A DNA stretch of 64,000 bases from Flavobacterium sp. JAD_PAG50586_2. GTDB taxonomy: Bacteria > Bacteroidota > Bacteroidia > Flavobacteriales > Flavobacteriaceae. The first letter of the stretch is position 1, and each line of letters begins with the position of its first letter. The translations under genes and the position numbers were made by a program. The stretch is taken from positions 620,001-684,000 of the forward strand of contig CP096136.1 of NCBI GenBank assembly GCA_023213215.1, written 5' to 3'. The notes below the pieces were generated by a model. That model did not search any database. It was given only the letters and a program-made list of their open reading frames with translations, and was not told the origin of the DNA. Positions 10,000 to 20,460 of this stretch are shown here, in pieces.

Positions 10000-11277
10000 T
10001 TAAAGTCTTCCGTCTGCTTTTTCGTTTAAAACTCCTTTTACATCAAAGAGCACACCGTTTGGTTTCTTTAGCTTGGATAAATCTACGGTTGTAAATTCTT
10101 TGTGGGCTACGCCTAAAACTATGGCGTCAAAAGTATCGTTTGGCAATTCGGTGGTAGTTGTTAATTTATATTCGTGTTCCACCTCTGCTGGTCTTGCCCA
10201 CGGATCGGTAATCGTAACCTTAATTCCGTAATCTGCCAAAGCACTAACTACGTCTACTATTTTAGTATTTCTTACATCCGGACAGTTTTCCTTAAAGGTA
10301 ATTCCTAACATCAAAAGTTTGGCTCCATTAATGGTAATGCCTTTTTTAATCATAAGTTTTACAACTTGCGCTGCAACGTATTCTCCCATACTGTCATTCA
10401 AACGTCTTCCTGCCAATATAATTTCGGGATGGTATCCTTTTTCCTGTGCTTTTTGGGCGAGATAATAAGGATCAACACCAATGCAGTGACCACCAACTAA
10501 TCCTGGTTTAAACGGAAGGAAGTTCCATTTGGTTCCGGCAGCTTCCAAAACGGCATGGGTATCTATTTCCAGTAAGTTAAAAATCTTTGCCAATTCGTTC
10601 ACGAAAGCAATATTAATATCGCGTTGCGAGTTTTCAATAACTTTGGCCGCTTCTGCTACTTTTATGGAAGGCGCTAAATGCGTTCCGGCCGTAATAACCG
10701 ATTTGTATAATTCGTTTACTTTTTGACCAATTTCCGGAGTAGAACCTGAAGTTACTTTCAATATCTTCTCAACGGTATGTTCTTTATCACCCGGATTAAT
10801 CCTTTCCGGAGAATAGCCTGCAAAGAAATCCACATTGAATTTCAATCCGCTTACTCTTTCTAGAACAGGAATGCATTCTTCTTCGGTTACACCCGGATAA
10901 ACAGTCGATTCATAAATAACTATATCCCCTTTTTTCAATACTTTTCCAACTGTTTCACTCGACTTGTATAGTGGTGTTAAATCGGGACGATTGTTCTTGT
11001 CGACCGGTGTTGGAACGGTTACTACATAATAGTTGCAGTCCTGAATATCGCTTATAATGCTGCTGCAGTATAAACCGTTGGCATCGCTGAGGGATGTCAC
11101 AAGCACATCTTTCAAAATACTTTCCTCTATTTCTAAAGTCGAATCGTTTCCCGCATTCAATTCCAGAATCCTGTTCTTATTGATGTCAAAGCCAACTACA
11201 GGATATTTTGTTGCAAACAATCTTGCCAATGGCAGGCCAACATATCCTAATCCAATAACTGCTATTTTAATATTCAT
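10000..11277 (-). CDS. tviB: Nucleotide sugar dehydrogenase, TviB/WbpA-like (UDP-GlcNAc 6-dehydrogenase type)
   Basis: 425 residues. The Rossmann motif GLGYVGLP is near the start, and the catalytic Cys lies in [12 protein letters not shown]. The three-part NAD-binding, central and UDP-binding layout is that of the UDP-glucose/GDP-mannose dehydrogenase family. The N-terminal wording and short length place it with TviB/WbpO-type enzymes that oxidise UDP-HexNAc at C6, rather than with UDP-glucose dehydrogenase. It sits beside a TviC-like 4-epimerase, and in known pathways the pair makes UDP-N-acetylgalactosaminuronic acid. Exact specificity (GlcNAc, GalNAc or ManNAc) cannot be settled from sequence by eye. 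Confidence 0.88.
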   Translation of the reverse strand: MNIKIAVIGLGYVGLPLARLFATKYPVVGFDINKNRILELNAGNDSTLEIEESILKDVLVTSLSDANGLYCSSIISDIQDCNYYVVTVPTPVDKNNRPDLTPLYKSSETVGKVLKKGDIVIYESTVYPGVTEEECIPVLERVSGLKFNVDFFAGYSPERINPGDKEHTVEKILKVTSGSTPEIGQKVNELYKSVITAGTHLAPSIKVAEAAKVIENSQRDINIAFVNELAKIFNLLEIDTHAVLEAAGTKWNFLPFKPGLVGGHCIGVDPYYLAQKAQEKGYHPEIILAGRRLNDSMGEYVAAQVVKLMIKKGITINGAKLLMLGITFKENCPDVRNTKIVDVVSALADYGIKVTITDPWARPAEVEHEYKLTTTTELPNDTFDAIVLGVAHKEFTTVDLSKLKKPNGVLFDVKGVLNEKADGRL

Positions 11278-11306
11278 GAGAGTTCGTTTCTAATTAATCT
11301 TAAAAT

Positions 11307-12698
11307 TTAAGCTCCTATTGATTGATATACAAAACCGATTGATCTCAGTTTATCGCCATCCAGGATATTTCTTCCATCAAACACAAAAGCTGGTTTTAGC
11401 ATGCTGTCATAGATTTTCTGCCAGTCATATTCCTTGAATTCATCCCATTCTGTCAAGACTGCGATGGCATGGGCGTTGTTGCATGCTTCGTAAGCATTGT
11501 CAAAAGAAGTAATGTGTCTTTCGTTTTCTGCAGGTTTTCTTGTATCCAGGTAATCCAAATCAGCCAGCACTTGTTTTTGAGAAACCTTTGGATCGTACAA
11601 AGCAATATTGGCCTGTTCATTAATTAAATCATCGGCTACATAAATGGCAGCGGATTCTCTGGTGTCGTTAGTGTCCTTTTTGAATGCCCAGCCTAAGAAA
11701 GTAATTTTCTTTCCGGAAACGGTATTATAAAGTGTTTGTACAATGTTTTTCGAAAAACGTCTTTTTTGGTGATCGTTCATAATGATTACCTGTTCCCAGT
11801 AATCCGCCACTTCATTCAATCCGAATGCTTTGGATATATAAACAAGATTCAGGATATCTTTTTGGAAACATGAGCCACCAAATCCAACAGATGCTTTCAG
11901 GAATTTTGGCCCAATTCTGCTGTCCATACCAATTGCTTTGGCCACTTCATTAACATTAGCCTCTGTTTTTTCACACAACTCAGAAATCGCGTTGATGGAA
12001 GAAACACGTTGCGCTAGAAACGCATTGGCTACTAATTTTGACAATTCAGAAGACCAGACATTCGTGGTTAATATTCGTTCTTTGGGAACCCAATTAGCAT
12101 AAATATCAACCAGGGATTGTATCGCAGCCTGACCTTCAGGAGAAGATTCTCCGCCTATCAAAACCCTATCCGGACTTAATAAATCCTCAACTGCTGTTCC
12201 TTCTGCAAGGAATTCAGGATTGGAAAGGATCTGGAATTGAACTCCATTTCCAGTATTATCCAGTATGCTTTTCAAAGCCTCTGCTGTTCTAACAGGAAGC
12301 GTTGATTTCTCAACAATGATTTTATTGTTTTTGGCCACTTTGGCAATCTGTCTGGCGCAAAGCTCAATGTGCTTTAAATCTGCGGCCATTCCTTTTCCGG
12401 TTCCGTAAGTTTTGGTTGGAGTATTTACCGAGATAAAAATCAGGTCAGCTTCATCGATTGCTTTGTCAACGTCTGTGGAGAAAAATAAGTTTTTCCCACG
12501 AACATTGCCAACCATTTCGTTTAAGCCTGGTTCGTATATTGGGATATTTGCAACGTCTTCATCGTTCCAGGCTGCAATCCTTGCTTCGTTTAAATCAACA
12601 ACTGTAACTTTAACATCCGGGCATTTTTGCGCTATAACCGCCATAGTTGGTCCACCAACATATCCTGCACCGATACAACAAATGTTTTTAATTTTCAT
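11307..12698 (-). CDS. ugd: UDP-glucose 6-dehydrogenase
   Basis: 463 residues, the longer form that resembles animal UDP-glucose dehydrogenase. The N-terminal Rossmann motif GAGYVGGPT, the catalytic Cys in [10 protein letters not shown] and a C-terminal UDP-binding domain (FDGRNILD) are all present. It oxidises UDP-glucose to UDP-glucuronate for surface polysaccharide. It lies in the operon 10 bases after the tviC-like gene and about 30 bases before tviB. Two different dehydrogenases side by side imply a polymer with two kinds of uronic acid. Confidence 0.94.
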   Translation of the reverse strand: MKIKNICCIGAGYVGGPTMAVIAQKCPDVKVTVVDLNEARIAAWNDEDVANIPIYEPGLNEMVGNVRGKNLFFSTDVDKAIDEADLIFISVNTPTKTYGTGKGMAADLKHIELCARQIAKVAKNNKIIVEKSTLPVRTAEALKSILDNTGNGVQFQILSNPEFLAEGTAVEDLLSPDRVLIGGESSPEGQAAIQSLVDIYANWVPKERILTTNVWSSELSKLVANAFLAQRVSSINAISELCEKTEANVNEVAKAIGMDSRIGPKFLKASVGFGGSCFQKDILNLVYISKAFGLNEVADYWEQVIIMNDHQKRRFSKNIVQTLYNTVSGKKITFLGWAFKKDTNDTRESAAIYVADDLINEQANIALYDPKVSQKQVLADLDYLDTRKPAENERHITSFDNAYEACNNAHAIAVLTEWDEFKEYDWQKIYDSMLKPAFVFDGRNILDGDKLRSIGFVYQSIGA

Positions 12699-12707
12699 TC
12701 TGCTATT

Positions 12708-13688
12708 TTATTTTAAATTGTTCCAATACCATTTCACAGCTTCTTTTAAACCGTCCTGAAAGGAATATTGGGGTGAATAGTTTAATAATTGTTTTGCCTT
12801 ATCAATACTTGCCAAAGAATGTGGGATGTCTCCTGCCCTATTTGGTCCGTGAATTACTGCTACTTCTGAAATTTTCGCATCAAAACCGGACAGGTATTCC
12901 TTTAAATAAGAAACCATGTCGTTTAGGTTGGTTCTGTCGCCAAATGCAGTGTTGTAAACGGTATTAATTGCTTCCGGGTTTTGGGTCAGCATGGCCAGCT
13001 CATTCATCTGGATTACATTATCAATATAGGTGAAATCCCTTGAATAATTTCCATCACCATTGATGATAGGACTTTCATGCTTCATAAGCTGCATTACAAA
13101 TTTCGGGATAACAGCGGCATAAGCTCCGTTAGGATCCTGTCTTCTTCCGTACACATTAAAGTAACGCAAACCAATAGTTTCAAGTCCATAAGTATTACTG
13201 AAAATTTCAGCATAAAGTTCGTTTACATATTTAGTAATAGCATAAGGAGAAAGTGGCTTGCCAATTTTATGTTCTACTTTTGGCAGACTTTCCGAATCTC
13301 CATAAGTGGAAGAACTCGCTGCATATACAAATCGCTTAACTCCGGCATCCTTTGAAGCAACAAGCATATTTAGAAAGCCTGAAACATTGACATCATTGCT
13401 GGTTATCGGATCATTAATCGAACGTGGAACTGACCCTAAAGCTGCCTGATGCAGTACATAATCAACTCCGGAAACGGCATTCCTGCATTGTTCTAAATTC
13501 CGGATATCACCTTCAATCAACCTAAAGTTTTCGTTGTTTAAGAAATCGGTAATATTGTATCTGTGCCCTGTGGCAAAGTTATCCAGGCAAACTACTGAAT
13601 ATCCTTTTGACAAGAAATATTCACATAGGTTAGTACCAATAAATCCTGCACCTCCAGTTATTAATATGGTAGCTTTCTCTTTTATCAT
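12708..13688 (-). CDS. tviC: NAD-dependent epimerase, TviC/WbpP-like (UDP-HexNAc or UDP-HexNAcA 4-epimerase)
   Basis: I choose the ATG at 13688, which overlaps the wzc stop as ATGA and implies translational coupling. A longer frame to 13721 exists but lies inside wzc. That gives 326 residues. It is an extended SDR: GGAGFIGTN at the start, an Ala-Ser-Ser-Ser stretch and YAITKYVNE carry the catalytic Ser/Tyr/Lys, and GLRYFNVYG and GDGNYSRDF are typical of the WbpP/TviC group. With the neighbouring TviB-like dehydrogenase it should interconvert the GlcNAc- and GalNAc-configured nucleotide sugars. Confidence 0.9.
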   Translation of the reverse strand: MIKEKATILITGGAGFIGTNLCEYFLSKGYSVVCLDNFATGHRYNITDFLNNENFRLIEGDIRNLEQCRNAVSGVDYVLHQAALGSVPRSINDPITSNDVNVSGFLNMLVASKDAGVKRFVYAASSSTYGDSESLPKVEHKIGKPLSPYAITKYVNELYAEIFSNTYGLETIGLRYFNVYGRRQDPNGAYAAVIPKFVMQLMKHESPIINGDGNYSRDFTYIDNVIQMNELAMLTQNPEAINTVYNTAFGDRTNLNDMVSYLKEYLSGFDAKISEVAVIHGPNRAGDIPHSLASIDKAKQLLNYSPQYSFQDGLKEAVKWYWNNLK

Positions 13689-16155
13689 TTCCCTAATTTT
13701 TTTAACAAACGGTATTTCCATTTGGCAAAGAATCCTGTTGGTTCTTCCTCTTCGTGGTAACCGCTTCCGTAGCCATATCCGTAGCTGTATCCGTAACCAT
13801 ATCCATAACCGTAACCAACACCATATTTGGCTTTGTTTTCATAACCGTTTAAGATGATGCTAATGTTGTTAAGTTCCCCTCTCTGCGTTCTATTATTCAA
13901 CAAAGTCAGCATTTCCTTTTTAGTGAAATTTTGACGGACAACGTAAAGTGTTACGTCGCAGAACTGTGATAATTCCAGCGCATCCGAAACCAATCCAACT
14001 GGTGGCGTATCCAAGATGATGTAGTCATACTTTGTCTTTAATTCCATTATCATCTCACGCATCGATTCTCCAAGTATTAATTCGGAAGGGTTTGGTGGAA
14101 TTGGTCCAGAGGTAATAACGTCCAGGAAAGGGATGTGTGTTTTTGTATCACTTCATCCAATGTATTTTGTCCGATCAGATAATTAACGGCTCCGATATCG
14201 TTTTTGATATTGAAATCGTCAAAGATTTTTGGCTTTCTTAAATCGAGTCCGAGAATAATTGTTTTCTTTTCGCTCAATGCAAATACTGTAGCAATATTAA
14301 GCGAACAGAATGTCTTTCCTTCACCACTGACAGATGAGGTCAGCATTAAGGTTTTTGTACCGTCAATATTCTGTTTCTTGTATAAAAACTGTAATGAGGA
14401 ACGAATTGCCCTGAAGGATTCTGACAGTGCAGACTTAGGTCTTTCAAACACCGATAAATTGCTTTCGGAATGTTTTACTCCAACGATACCTATTAATGGC
14501 AACTGTGTCTGAGCCGAAATATCTTCTATATTCTGAATGGAATTACTGATAAAGAAGATAAAGAATACCAAAATCAACGGAATCAGAAGTCCCATAAAAA
14601 AGGCTAAAACATAATTCACACTTGTTTTTGGCCCTAATAATCCGCCTCCAACATCTTTGGCCGGATCAATGAATTTTATATCCGATAAATTTGCAGCTTT
14701 TACTATTGCCGCTTCACTTCTTTTTTGTAAAAAATTGCTATATATGTTGTCACTCAGGTTGTATTTCCGGGAAAGCTTTAACCATTCCTGTTTGTTTTCC
14801 GGAAGCTTGGCTATTTCACCTTCCACTTTGGCAATTTTGGCTTTGACCAGATTCAAATCGTATTGCAGTGCGATTTTGTAGTTATTGGCATTTTCCTGTA
14901 ATACTCTCTTAACCGATTCTATCTCGTTGTCTATCCTTTCGTAATACACTTTTCCTTTTATGGAATAGGCTAACTCGGAACGCTCTACAGAAAGTGCTAT
15001 TAATCGCGATACATTGGAATTAATATTCGGCTCATCTATTCCAACTACTGTTGGAGCTGGTAATTTCGCAAAGTCTACACTGCTTTTTAAATACGATTTT
15101 AAGGTTGCTATGTAGGCCAACTTTCGCTCAACATCATCTTTTTTGGCGTCGTTATCTAATAATTGCCCTGTGTAGGTTGAACCACCTTCTTCAATATCTA
15201 AAACGTTGTTGGTTTTGCTAAAATCCTTTAATTCATCGCCAGAATCTTTTAATTGACCTTCCATCTTTAACAATTGCTCATCGATGAAATTCATTGTGTT
15301 TTCGGCAAATTTGTTTTTATTCTCCAGTTGCCTTCTGATCAAAACATCTACTGTCGCATTCAGGTAATCCACCATCCTGTTTTTGTTGGTTCCTTCCATT
15401 CCCAGTTTAAGTATGGATCCCGCTTTTTCATCAATTTCTACTTTTACTCCTTTGTAAATGGAAACGGTATTGTCGAAAGCGTTGCAGCGAATTAATATCT
15501 CTTCTCCAAACTTTGATCCCTCATAATCCGCTAAATCCAATCTCCAGTGAAGAAATGGCAGCGAAACATTTTCTCCCACTTTATATACTTTTACAAACTC
15601 TCCTTCTGTAACAGCAACTGATGACTTTTTGTTATTGGAATAATTAATCACTGCCGCACTCGTACTTTGAAATGGGATGGTAATCTGATACGAATCCTTG
15701 GATAGCATTTTCACTTTGATAAACTGCCACAATAGTTGATCCTGGGTTTTATCTATAGTAACTTTAAACGGAACCTGTCCATAAACATCCTGTAGAAAGT
15801 ATTTGGTCTGCCTTAGATAATCGATATAGAATTGCAATTTATCAACTACTAATTCATTTTGTGATCTGGATCTAAGTGTGGTAGCAATCATCTGAACCTT
15901 ATCAGAAGTTCCGCCCCAATTAAAAACCAGACTTGTATTGGCGGTAAAAAGCGGATTATTTTCGTCCTGAATCGTTATGGTAGTATTAATGCCGTATATT
16001 TTCTGTTTCCTAATATTTACCTGATGCGCAATAGCAAAAGCAATGATGAGTCCAACCGCAAACCACTTCCAATAGCTTAAGGTTTTAATTAAAAATCCTT
16101 TAAAATCAAAGCTGTTTTGTTTGTCAAAAAAAGTAAAATCTTTTACGTCTAACAT
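13685..16155 (-). CDS. wzc: Wzc-like polysaccharide co-polymerase / tyrosine autokinase, frameshifted
   Basis: Two frames make one protein. The first (from 16155) carries an N-terminal TM segment, the Wzz domain, long coiled coil (about residues 230-460), a second TM segment near 520, then the BY-kinase domain: Walker A in SSVSGEGKTF and Walker A' in ILGLDLRKP. It stops early near 14077. The second frame continues it (PFLDVITSGP, then Walker B LDTPPVG) to the end. One extra base in the T5 run at 14140-14144 (A5 on the coding strand) joins them into about 823 residues, the normal length. The C-terminal tail is an almost pure Tyr-Gly repeat, the expected autophosphorylation cluster. Located in the inner membrane, it would control polymer length and export with Wza. 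Whether the shift is real or a sequence error is open; I favour error. Confidence 0.9.
13757..13820 (-). repeat. Coding tandem repeat for the Tyr-Gly tail of Wzc
   Basis: A near-perfect 6-base repeat (TAYGGW on the coding strand) encodes about ten Tyr-Gly pairs with a few Val/Ser changes. It is in frame with the Wzc kinase domain. Such repeats can change length by slippage in whole dipeptides without breaking the frame. Confidence 0.85.
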
Positions 16156-16166
16156 GAAAAATAGAA

Positions 16167-16958
16167 TTAATTTTTAAGTAACAAATAAGTAGTGGTTGCC
16201 AATGATAGAATAGTAACAATGGTTGTCAACGATTCTATACCGGTTTTTCCTGTTCCCCATGTTTTTTGCTTTAACGGTTTTATGTAAATATAATCATTAG
16301 GCTGAAGGTTAAAGGCGGGTGAATTTACGGCCCTGCTGTCAGTCAAATCAATACTGAATGTTTCTGTACCCTGTGGAAATTTACGCATTACCTTTACATC
16401 TTTCCTGTTTCCGGTAATGGCAATATCACCTGCATTGGCGATGGCTTCCATTATATTAACATTATCCTGATAAAGTGTTATTGTACCCGGATTTATGATC
16501 TCGCCGTTTATGGTATATTTAAAACCCGCCAATTTAACAATGGCAAATACTCCAGCTTCTTTCCTGAAATACATTTCATTTAGCTGCTGTTCAATCTTAA
16601 TTCTGACTTCTTCGGTCGTAAAACCTAAAACGTTCACTTCTCCAAGAATTGGCAATCTTATGTTTCCATGTTCATCAACAGAATTTCCTGTAAAATAACC
16701 CGATTGTTCTGAAATAGGTGCTCCGCCGGCAGCATTTCCGCTATTGAATATTTCAACTAACTTGGGGTCAATTGCTTTTATACTAATACTCAATACATCA
16801 TTGGTTTGGAGGCGATATGGTTTTTTATTTACGGGTTCTACAACTTGATTATCTGAAACATCTTTCTTTTGCAAATAAATCAAATCCTTATTTGGAATAC
16901 AGGAAGTTAATAAAACACTAAGAAGAAGAAATAATAAATATATTTTGGGTTTGTTCAT
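16167..16958 (-). CDS. wza: Polysaccharide export lipoprotein, Wza/BexD family
   Basis: 263 residues from the ATG at 16958. A longer frame starts at 16985, but that codon falls inside the predicted promoter, so I reject it. A lipoprotein signal with lipobox LLTSC is followed by the polysaccharide export domain (YRLQTNDVLSISI) and an SLBB-type domain (INGEIINPGTI). A hydrophobic stretch ends the protein (TIVTILSLATTTYLLL), as is common in Bacteroidota versions and unlike the amphipathic helix of E. coli Wza. It would form the outer-membrane channel for the polymer. First gene of the operon, 11 bases before wzc. Confidence 0.93.
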   Translation of the reverse strand: MNKPKIYLLFLLLSVLLTSCIPNKDLIYLQKKDVSDNQVVEPVNKKPYRLQTNDVLSISIKAIDPKLVEIFNSGNAAGGAPISEQSGYFTGNSVDEHGNIRLPILGEVNVLGFTTEEVRIKIEQQLNEMYFRKEAGVFAIVKLAGFKYTINGEIINPGTITLYQDNVNIMEAIANAGDIAITGNRKDVKVMRKFPQGTETFSIDLTDSRAVNSPAFNLQPNDYIYIKPLKQKTWGTGKTGIESLTTIVTILSLATTTYLLLKN

Positions 16959-16982
16959 TATTTTAAATAAAAAATTAGCAAA

Positions 16983-17012
16983 CAAAGATAGTTTTTCAAA
17001 TCTAATTACAAA
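16983..17012 (-). promoter_or_regulatory. Promoter of the wza operon
   Basis: On the minus strand TTTG (17009-17012) is followed after 18 bases by TATCTTTG (16983-16990), a close match to the Bacteroidota consensus TTTG-N17..23-TAnnTTTG. It places the transcript start about 18-20 bases before the wza ATG at 16958 and separates the operon from recR. Confidence 0.75.
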
Positions 17013-17034
17013 AATGTAGTCTGTGATTATTTTG

Positions 17035-17655
17035 CTATATGTTTTTCAATGTATTTTCAAACGGTATTCGGTTCAGGATACTTCGTCCCAAAGTCACTTC
17101 ATCGGCATATTCCAATTCATCGCCTATGGCAATTCCTCTTGCAATCGTAGAGGTTTTTATAGCAAAGTCCTTTAGCTGCTTAAAAATATAAAAATTCGTT
17201 GTATCGCCTTCCATAGTTGAGCTCAGGGCAAAAATCAATTCTTCGGTTTCACCTAATTTAACTTTCGAAACCAGTGAAGCAATATTCAACTGGCTTGGGC
17301 CAATGCCATCAATCGGTGAAATTTTTCCACCCAAAACATGATAAATCCCTTTGTATTGATTTGTATTTTCAATAGCCATTACATCGCGCACATCTTCCAC
17401 AACGCAGATAATTTTATGATTTCTTTTCTGATTATTGCAGATTTCACACACTTCAACATCGGAAATATTATGGCAGCTGGCACAAAATTTAATCTCCTCG
17501 CGCATCGTTGTTAAGGCTTGTGATAAAAACTGTGTTTGCTCTGAGGGCTGTTTCAGTAAATGCAAAACCAACCGCAAAGCCGTACGCTTTCCAATTCCGG
17601 GCAATTGTGCCATTTCGTTTACCGCCTTTTCCAGCAATTTTGATGAGAATTCCAT
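17035..17655 (-). CDS. recR: Recombination mediator RecR
   Basis: 206 residues, full length. The helix-hairpin-helix ([17 protein letters not shown]) is near residue 20, the four-Cys zinc finger (CASCHN...CEICNNQ) at about 57-74, and a Toprim domain follows ([14 protein letters not shown]) with the conserved end ([17 protein letters not shown]). It loads RecA at gaps with RecO/RecF. The gene stops just before the wza promoter, so it is probably transcribed separately from the capsule operon, and diverges from the symporter gene. Confidence 0.96.
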   Translation of the reverse strand: MEFSSKLLEKAVNEMAQLPGIGKRTALRLVLHLLKQPSEQTQFLSQALTTMREEIKFCASCHNISDVEVCEICNNQKRNHKIICVVEDVRDVMAIENTNQYKGIYHVLGGKISPIDGIGPSQLNIASLVSKVKLGETEELIFALSSTMEGDTTNFYIFKQLKDFAIKTSTIARGIAIGDELEYADEVTLGRSILNRIPFENTLKNI

Positions 17656-17787
17656 TTGGCAAATTTAGAGAAAAGAAAAAGAAGAAAGAAGAAAGAAAGC
17701 AGAACTTTTCACCCATCACTGGTCTTTGCTCTTTTCTCTTTTTTCTATTTTCTTTTTTGTATTTTGGCTAACTGTAAAACCAAACCT

Positions 17788-19283
17788 ATGTCGCCAACAA
17801 CCATTCTTATAATCATCGTTATCTATTTCGGACTATTGATTTTGATTTCCAACATTGTAAGTAAAAAAAGCGCTGATAATGATACTTTTTTCAAAGCCAA
17901 TAAAAACTCAAAATGGTATTTGGTTGCCTTCGGAATGATTGGAACCGCGCTTTCTGGAGTGACATTTATATCAGTTCCGGGTGAAGTTGGGAATCCTGAC
18001 CTGCAGTTTAAATATTTCCAGTTCGTGCTGGGAAATGCTATCGGATTTTTGGTAATTGCAACCGTATTGCTTCCGCTTTATTACAGGATGAACCTGACTT
18101 CCATTTACAGTTATATTGAACAACGGCTTGGGATTGTGAGTTATAAAACTGCAGCTACAATTTTCCTGATAAGCCGTACAATTGGTTCTTCCTTCCGCCT
18201 CTATTTGGTCGTTATCGTATTGCAACGTTATGTTTTTGATGCGTTTAACATACCTTTTGCATTGACGGTTTTAATTTCACTGGGATTGATTTTTGCCTAT
18301 ACGTATCGAGGTGGATTAAAAACCATAATTATCACAGATACTTTACAGACCTTCTTTTTGGTTTCCTCTGTGTTCCTGACGATTTATTTTATCTGTGACA
18401 GTTTGGATTATTCTTTCTTCCATGCTTTTGAAGCAGTAAAAGACAGCAATTATTCCAAGGTTTTCTTCTTTGAGGATTACCTGAAAGGCAATTATTTTTG
18501 GAAACAGGTTTTGGGTGGAATGTTTGTAACGATAGCCATGGTTGGGCTTGACCAGGATTTGATGCAAAAAAACCTAAGCTGCAAAAACATCGGTGAAGCA
18601 CAGAAAAACATGTACACCTTCACTGCAATATTTGTGCTGATTAACATTTTCTTCCTGAGTGTTGGCGCACTGCTTTACTTATATGCTGAGAAAAACGGAA
18701 TTGCCATTCCAATGATTGGCGATGTCAAAAGAACCGATTTATTGTTCCCTGAAATCGCTTTCAATCACTTAACGATTATACCGTCTGTAGTTTTTTTATT
18801 GGGATTAACTGCTGCTACATTTGCCACAACCGATTCGGCCTTGACCGCTTTAACCACCTCATTCTGCGTAGATTTTCTTGGAATGGATAAGGAAAAAACC
18901 AGAACAAACCCAACATTGTCAGAACGCGTCATTTGGTACACGTGGGTTTTTCGGCCTTGATGTTTTTGGTGATCATCATCTTCAATTCGCTGAACGACAA
19001 ATCGGTGGTTACGATGATTTTTAAGGTGGCTAGCTATACTTATGGACCACTTTTAGGATTGTATGCCTTTGGATTGTTCATGAAATCAAAAACAGTACAC
19101 GACAGCTTAGTGCCACTAATTTGTGTACTTTCACCTGCCATCTGCTTTTTTATCAGCAAATATTCTGCCGATTTGTTTGGAAATTATGTAATCGATAACG
19201 AGTTGATTATCATTAACGGACTGATTACATTTTTAGGCTTATTACTAATCAGTAAACCTGCGACTGAAAATACCCGTTATTAA
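17788..19283 (+). CDS. Sodium:solute symporter (SSS family), frameshifted
   Basis: Starts at the ATG at 17788 (MSPTTILIII). An earlier ATG at 17656 would add a Lys-rich, unlikely N-terminus that abuts recR. About ten TM segments of an SSS transporter are read to residue ~389 (GTALSGVTFISVPG, FATTDSALTALTTSFCVDFLG). The frame then closes at 18960, while the rest (HVGFSALMFLVIII, PLLGLYAFGLF) continues one frame over to 19283. Adding one T to the TTT at 18932-18934 restores about 498 residues, normal for the family (residues would read RVILVHVGF). The SDSALTALT motif matches the Na-binding part of TM8-type helices. The substrate is unknown. Confidence 0.88.
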
Positions 19284-19305
19284 TACTGAAATAAATTCAG
19301 TATTA
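19281..19305. terminator. Bidirectional hairpin between symporter and CoA-binding gene
   Basis: Perfect 10-bp inverted repeat (TAATACTGAA / TTCAGTATTA) with a 5-base loop. It overlaps both stop codons of the convergent genes. Its stem is AT-rich, so termination may be weak. Confidence 0.55.
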
Positions 19306-19667
19306 GTACTGATTTGTAGCCAATAAAACCAACGTACACGCTACTTCAACCTTAATTCCGTTGCTTTGCAGTAATTGGTAAAACATTGGATTTTCCGTTC
19401 CGGGATTGAAGATGACGCGCTTAGGTTTGGTTTCGATGATATAATTATAGTAATCAATCTGATTTTTGGATTTAAATACAAAGTTACCGTATCGATGTTG
19501 GCAAGCGGAATTTGTTTGGTATGAATTTTAACTCCAGCAACTTCTCCGGTATTCTGACCAATTGCCAGTACCGAATGTCCTTTTTCTACTAATCTGTTGA
19601 TCGCGATATTCGCATATTTCTCAGGTCTTGACGTAGCGCCAAGCACTAAAGTTTTCTTATTTTTCAT
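19303..19667 (-). CDS. CoA-binding domain protein (YccU-like), frameshifted
   Basis: Starts at the ATG at 19667 (MKNKKTLVLGAT). The Rossmann-like CoA-binding fold is clear: LGATSRPEKYANIA, GHSVLAIGQ, TVTLYLNP. The open frame goes wrong after NPK, while the next frame gives the family ending (NQIDYYNYI, VIFNPGTENP, VEVACTLVLL). One extra base in the T5 run at 19463-19467 restores 121 residues, the usual length. A small cytoplasmic protein of unknown function in the PF13380-type family, convergent with the symporter. Confidence 0.85.
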
Positions 19668-19759
19668 AGTTTTATTTCTTCGTGACAAAGATAATGCTAA
19701 CTTTATATTTAGGAAGTTATATTAACGTCTATTTAATACTTTAAGTCAAACCTACGATT

Positions 19760-19767
19760 TACCTTTG
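19760..19767 (+). promoter_or_regulatory. Likely -7 box for marC
   Basis: TACCTTTG matches TAnnTTTG and lies 12 bases before the ATG at 19779. No clear TTTG at the -33 position, so the leader would be very short and the call is moderate. Confidence 0.45.
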
Positions 19768-19778
19768 CAAAAAAAACC

Positions 19779-20405
19779 ATGGAAATCTTTATTTTTCTAT
19801 TTGCCGCACTTTTTTCAGTACTGAATCCAATTGGAACAGTTCCGATATTTGTTGGACTTACACAGGATTACACTAAAAAGGAACGCGGTCGTGTTGCCCT
19901 TTGGACTGGTTTTAACGTTTTTCTCATTTTGATCATTTCCTTTTTCGTTGGGCAATATGTTTTGCAGTTTTTCGGAATTACCATTACCGCACTTCGAATT
20001 GCAGGCGGAATTATTATAGCAAGTTCAGGATTTGGACTGCTCAATGGTAAGTTTAGCAAAAATAAGGGTATCAACAAAAAAGTGCAGGAAGACATTGAGA
20101 ACCGCAACGATATTGCATTGACGCCATTGGCAATGCCTATGCTTGCCGGTCCGGGTTCCATCTCTCTTTTAATTGCCTATTATCAGGAGCACCATGAAAC
20201 TACCAATGATATTGTTTTCTCGTGCCTGGCTATTTTAACGGTTTCTGTTTTAATCTATATCATATTGCATAGCGCACATTATTTAGCCAAATATTTAGGC
20301 GCATCCGGAATTGTAGCCATTTCGAGAATTGTTGGATTCTTAACGATTGCCATCGGAATTCAATACATCATTAGTTCTGTTCTGAGCATTATCAGAGGAA
20401 TCTAA
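19779..20405 (+). CDS. MarC family integral membrane protein
   Basis: 208 residues with six hydrophobic segments. NPIGTVPIFVGLT near residue 16 and TPLAMPMLAGPGSI near residue 115 are the two family motifs. The protein family was once thought to export drugs, but its function is unproven. Located in the inner membrane. It stands alone, with its own terminator downstream. Confidence 0.93.
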   Translation: MEIFIFLFAALFSVLNPIGTVPIFVGLTQDYTKKERGRVALWTGFNVFLILIISFFVGQYVLQFFGITITALRIAGGIIIASSGFGLLNGKFSKNKGINKKVQEDIENRNDIALTPLAMPMLAGPGSISLLIAYYQEHHETTNDIVFSCLAILTVSVLIYIILHSAHYLAKYLGASGIVAISRIVGFLTIAIGIQYIISSVLSIIRGI

Positions 20406-20411
20406 AATAAA

Positions 20412-20440
20412 AAATCCCAATCTAAAAAAGATTGGGATTT
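20412..20440. terminator. Bidirectional terminator between marC and ctlX
   Basis: Perfect 12-bp stem (AAATCCCAATCT / AGATTGGGATTT) with an A-only loop and T-rich flanks on both strands, placed between two convergent genes. Confidence 0.88.
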
Positions 20441-20460
20441 CTGTTTTGTCTATTTTAAAT

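Noticed and set aside
13757..13820. Short direct repeats that might be a CRISPR array
   Set aside because: Six-base in-frame repeat coding for Tyr-Gly, with no spacers.
14077..14150. Programmed frameshifting in wzc and the other split genes
   Set aside because: The sites differ in sequence and sense, lack a common slippery heptamer plus structure, and occur in unrelated genes; random run-length errors fit better.
17656..17787. N-terminal extension of the symporter
   Set aside because: Lys-rich stretch before the first membrane helix, abutting the recR start; MSPTT at 17788 is the normal family start.
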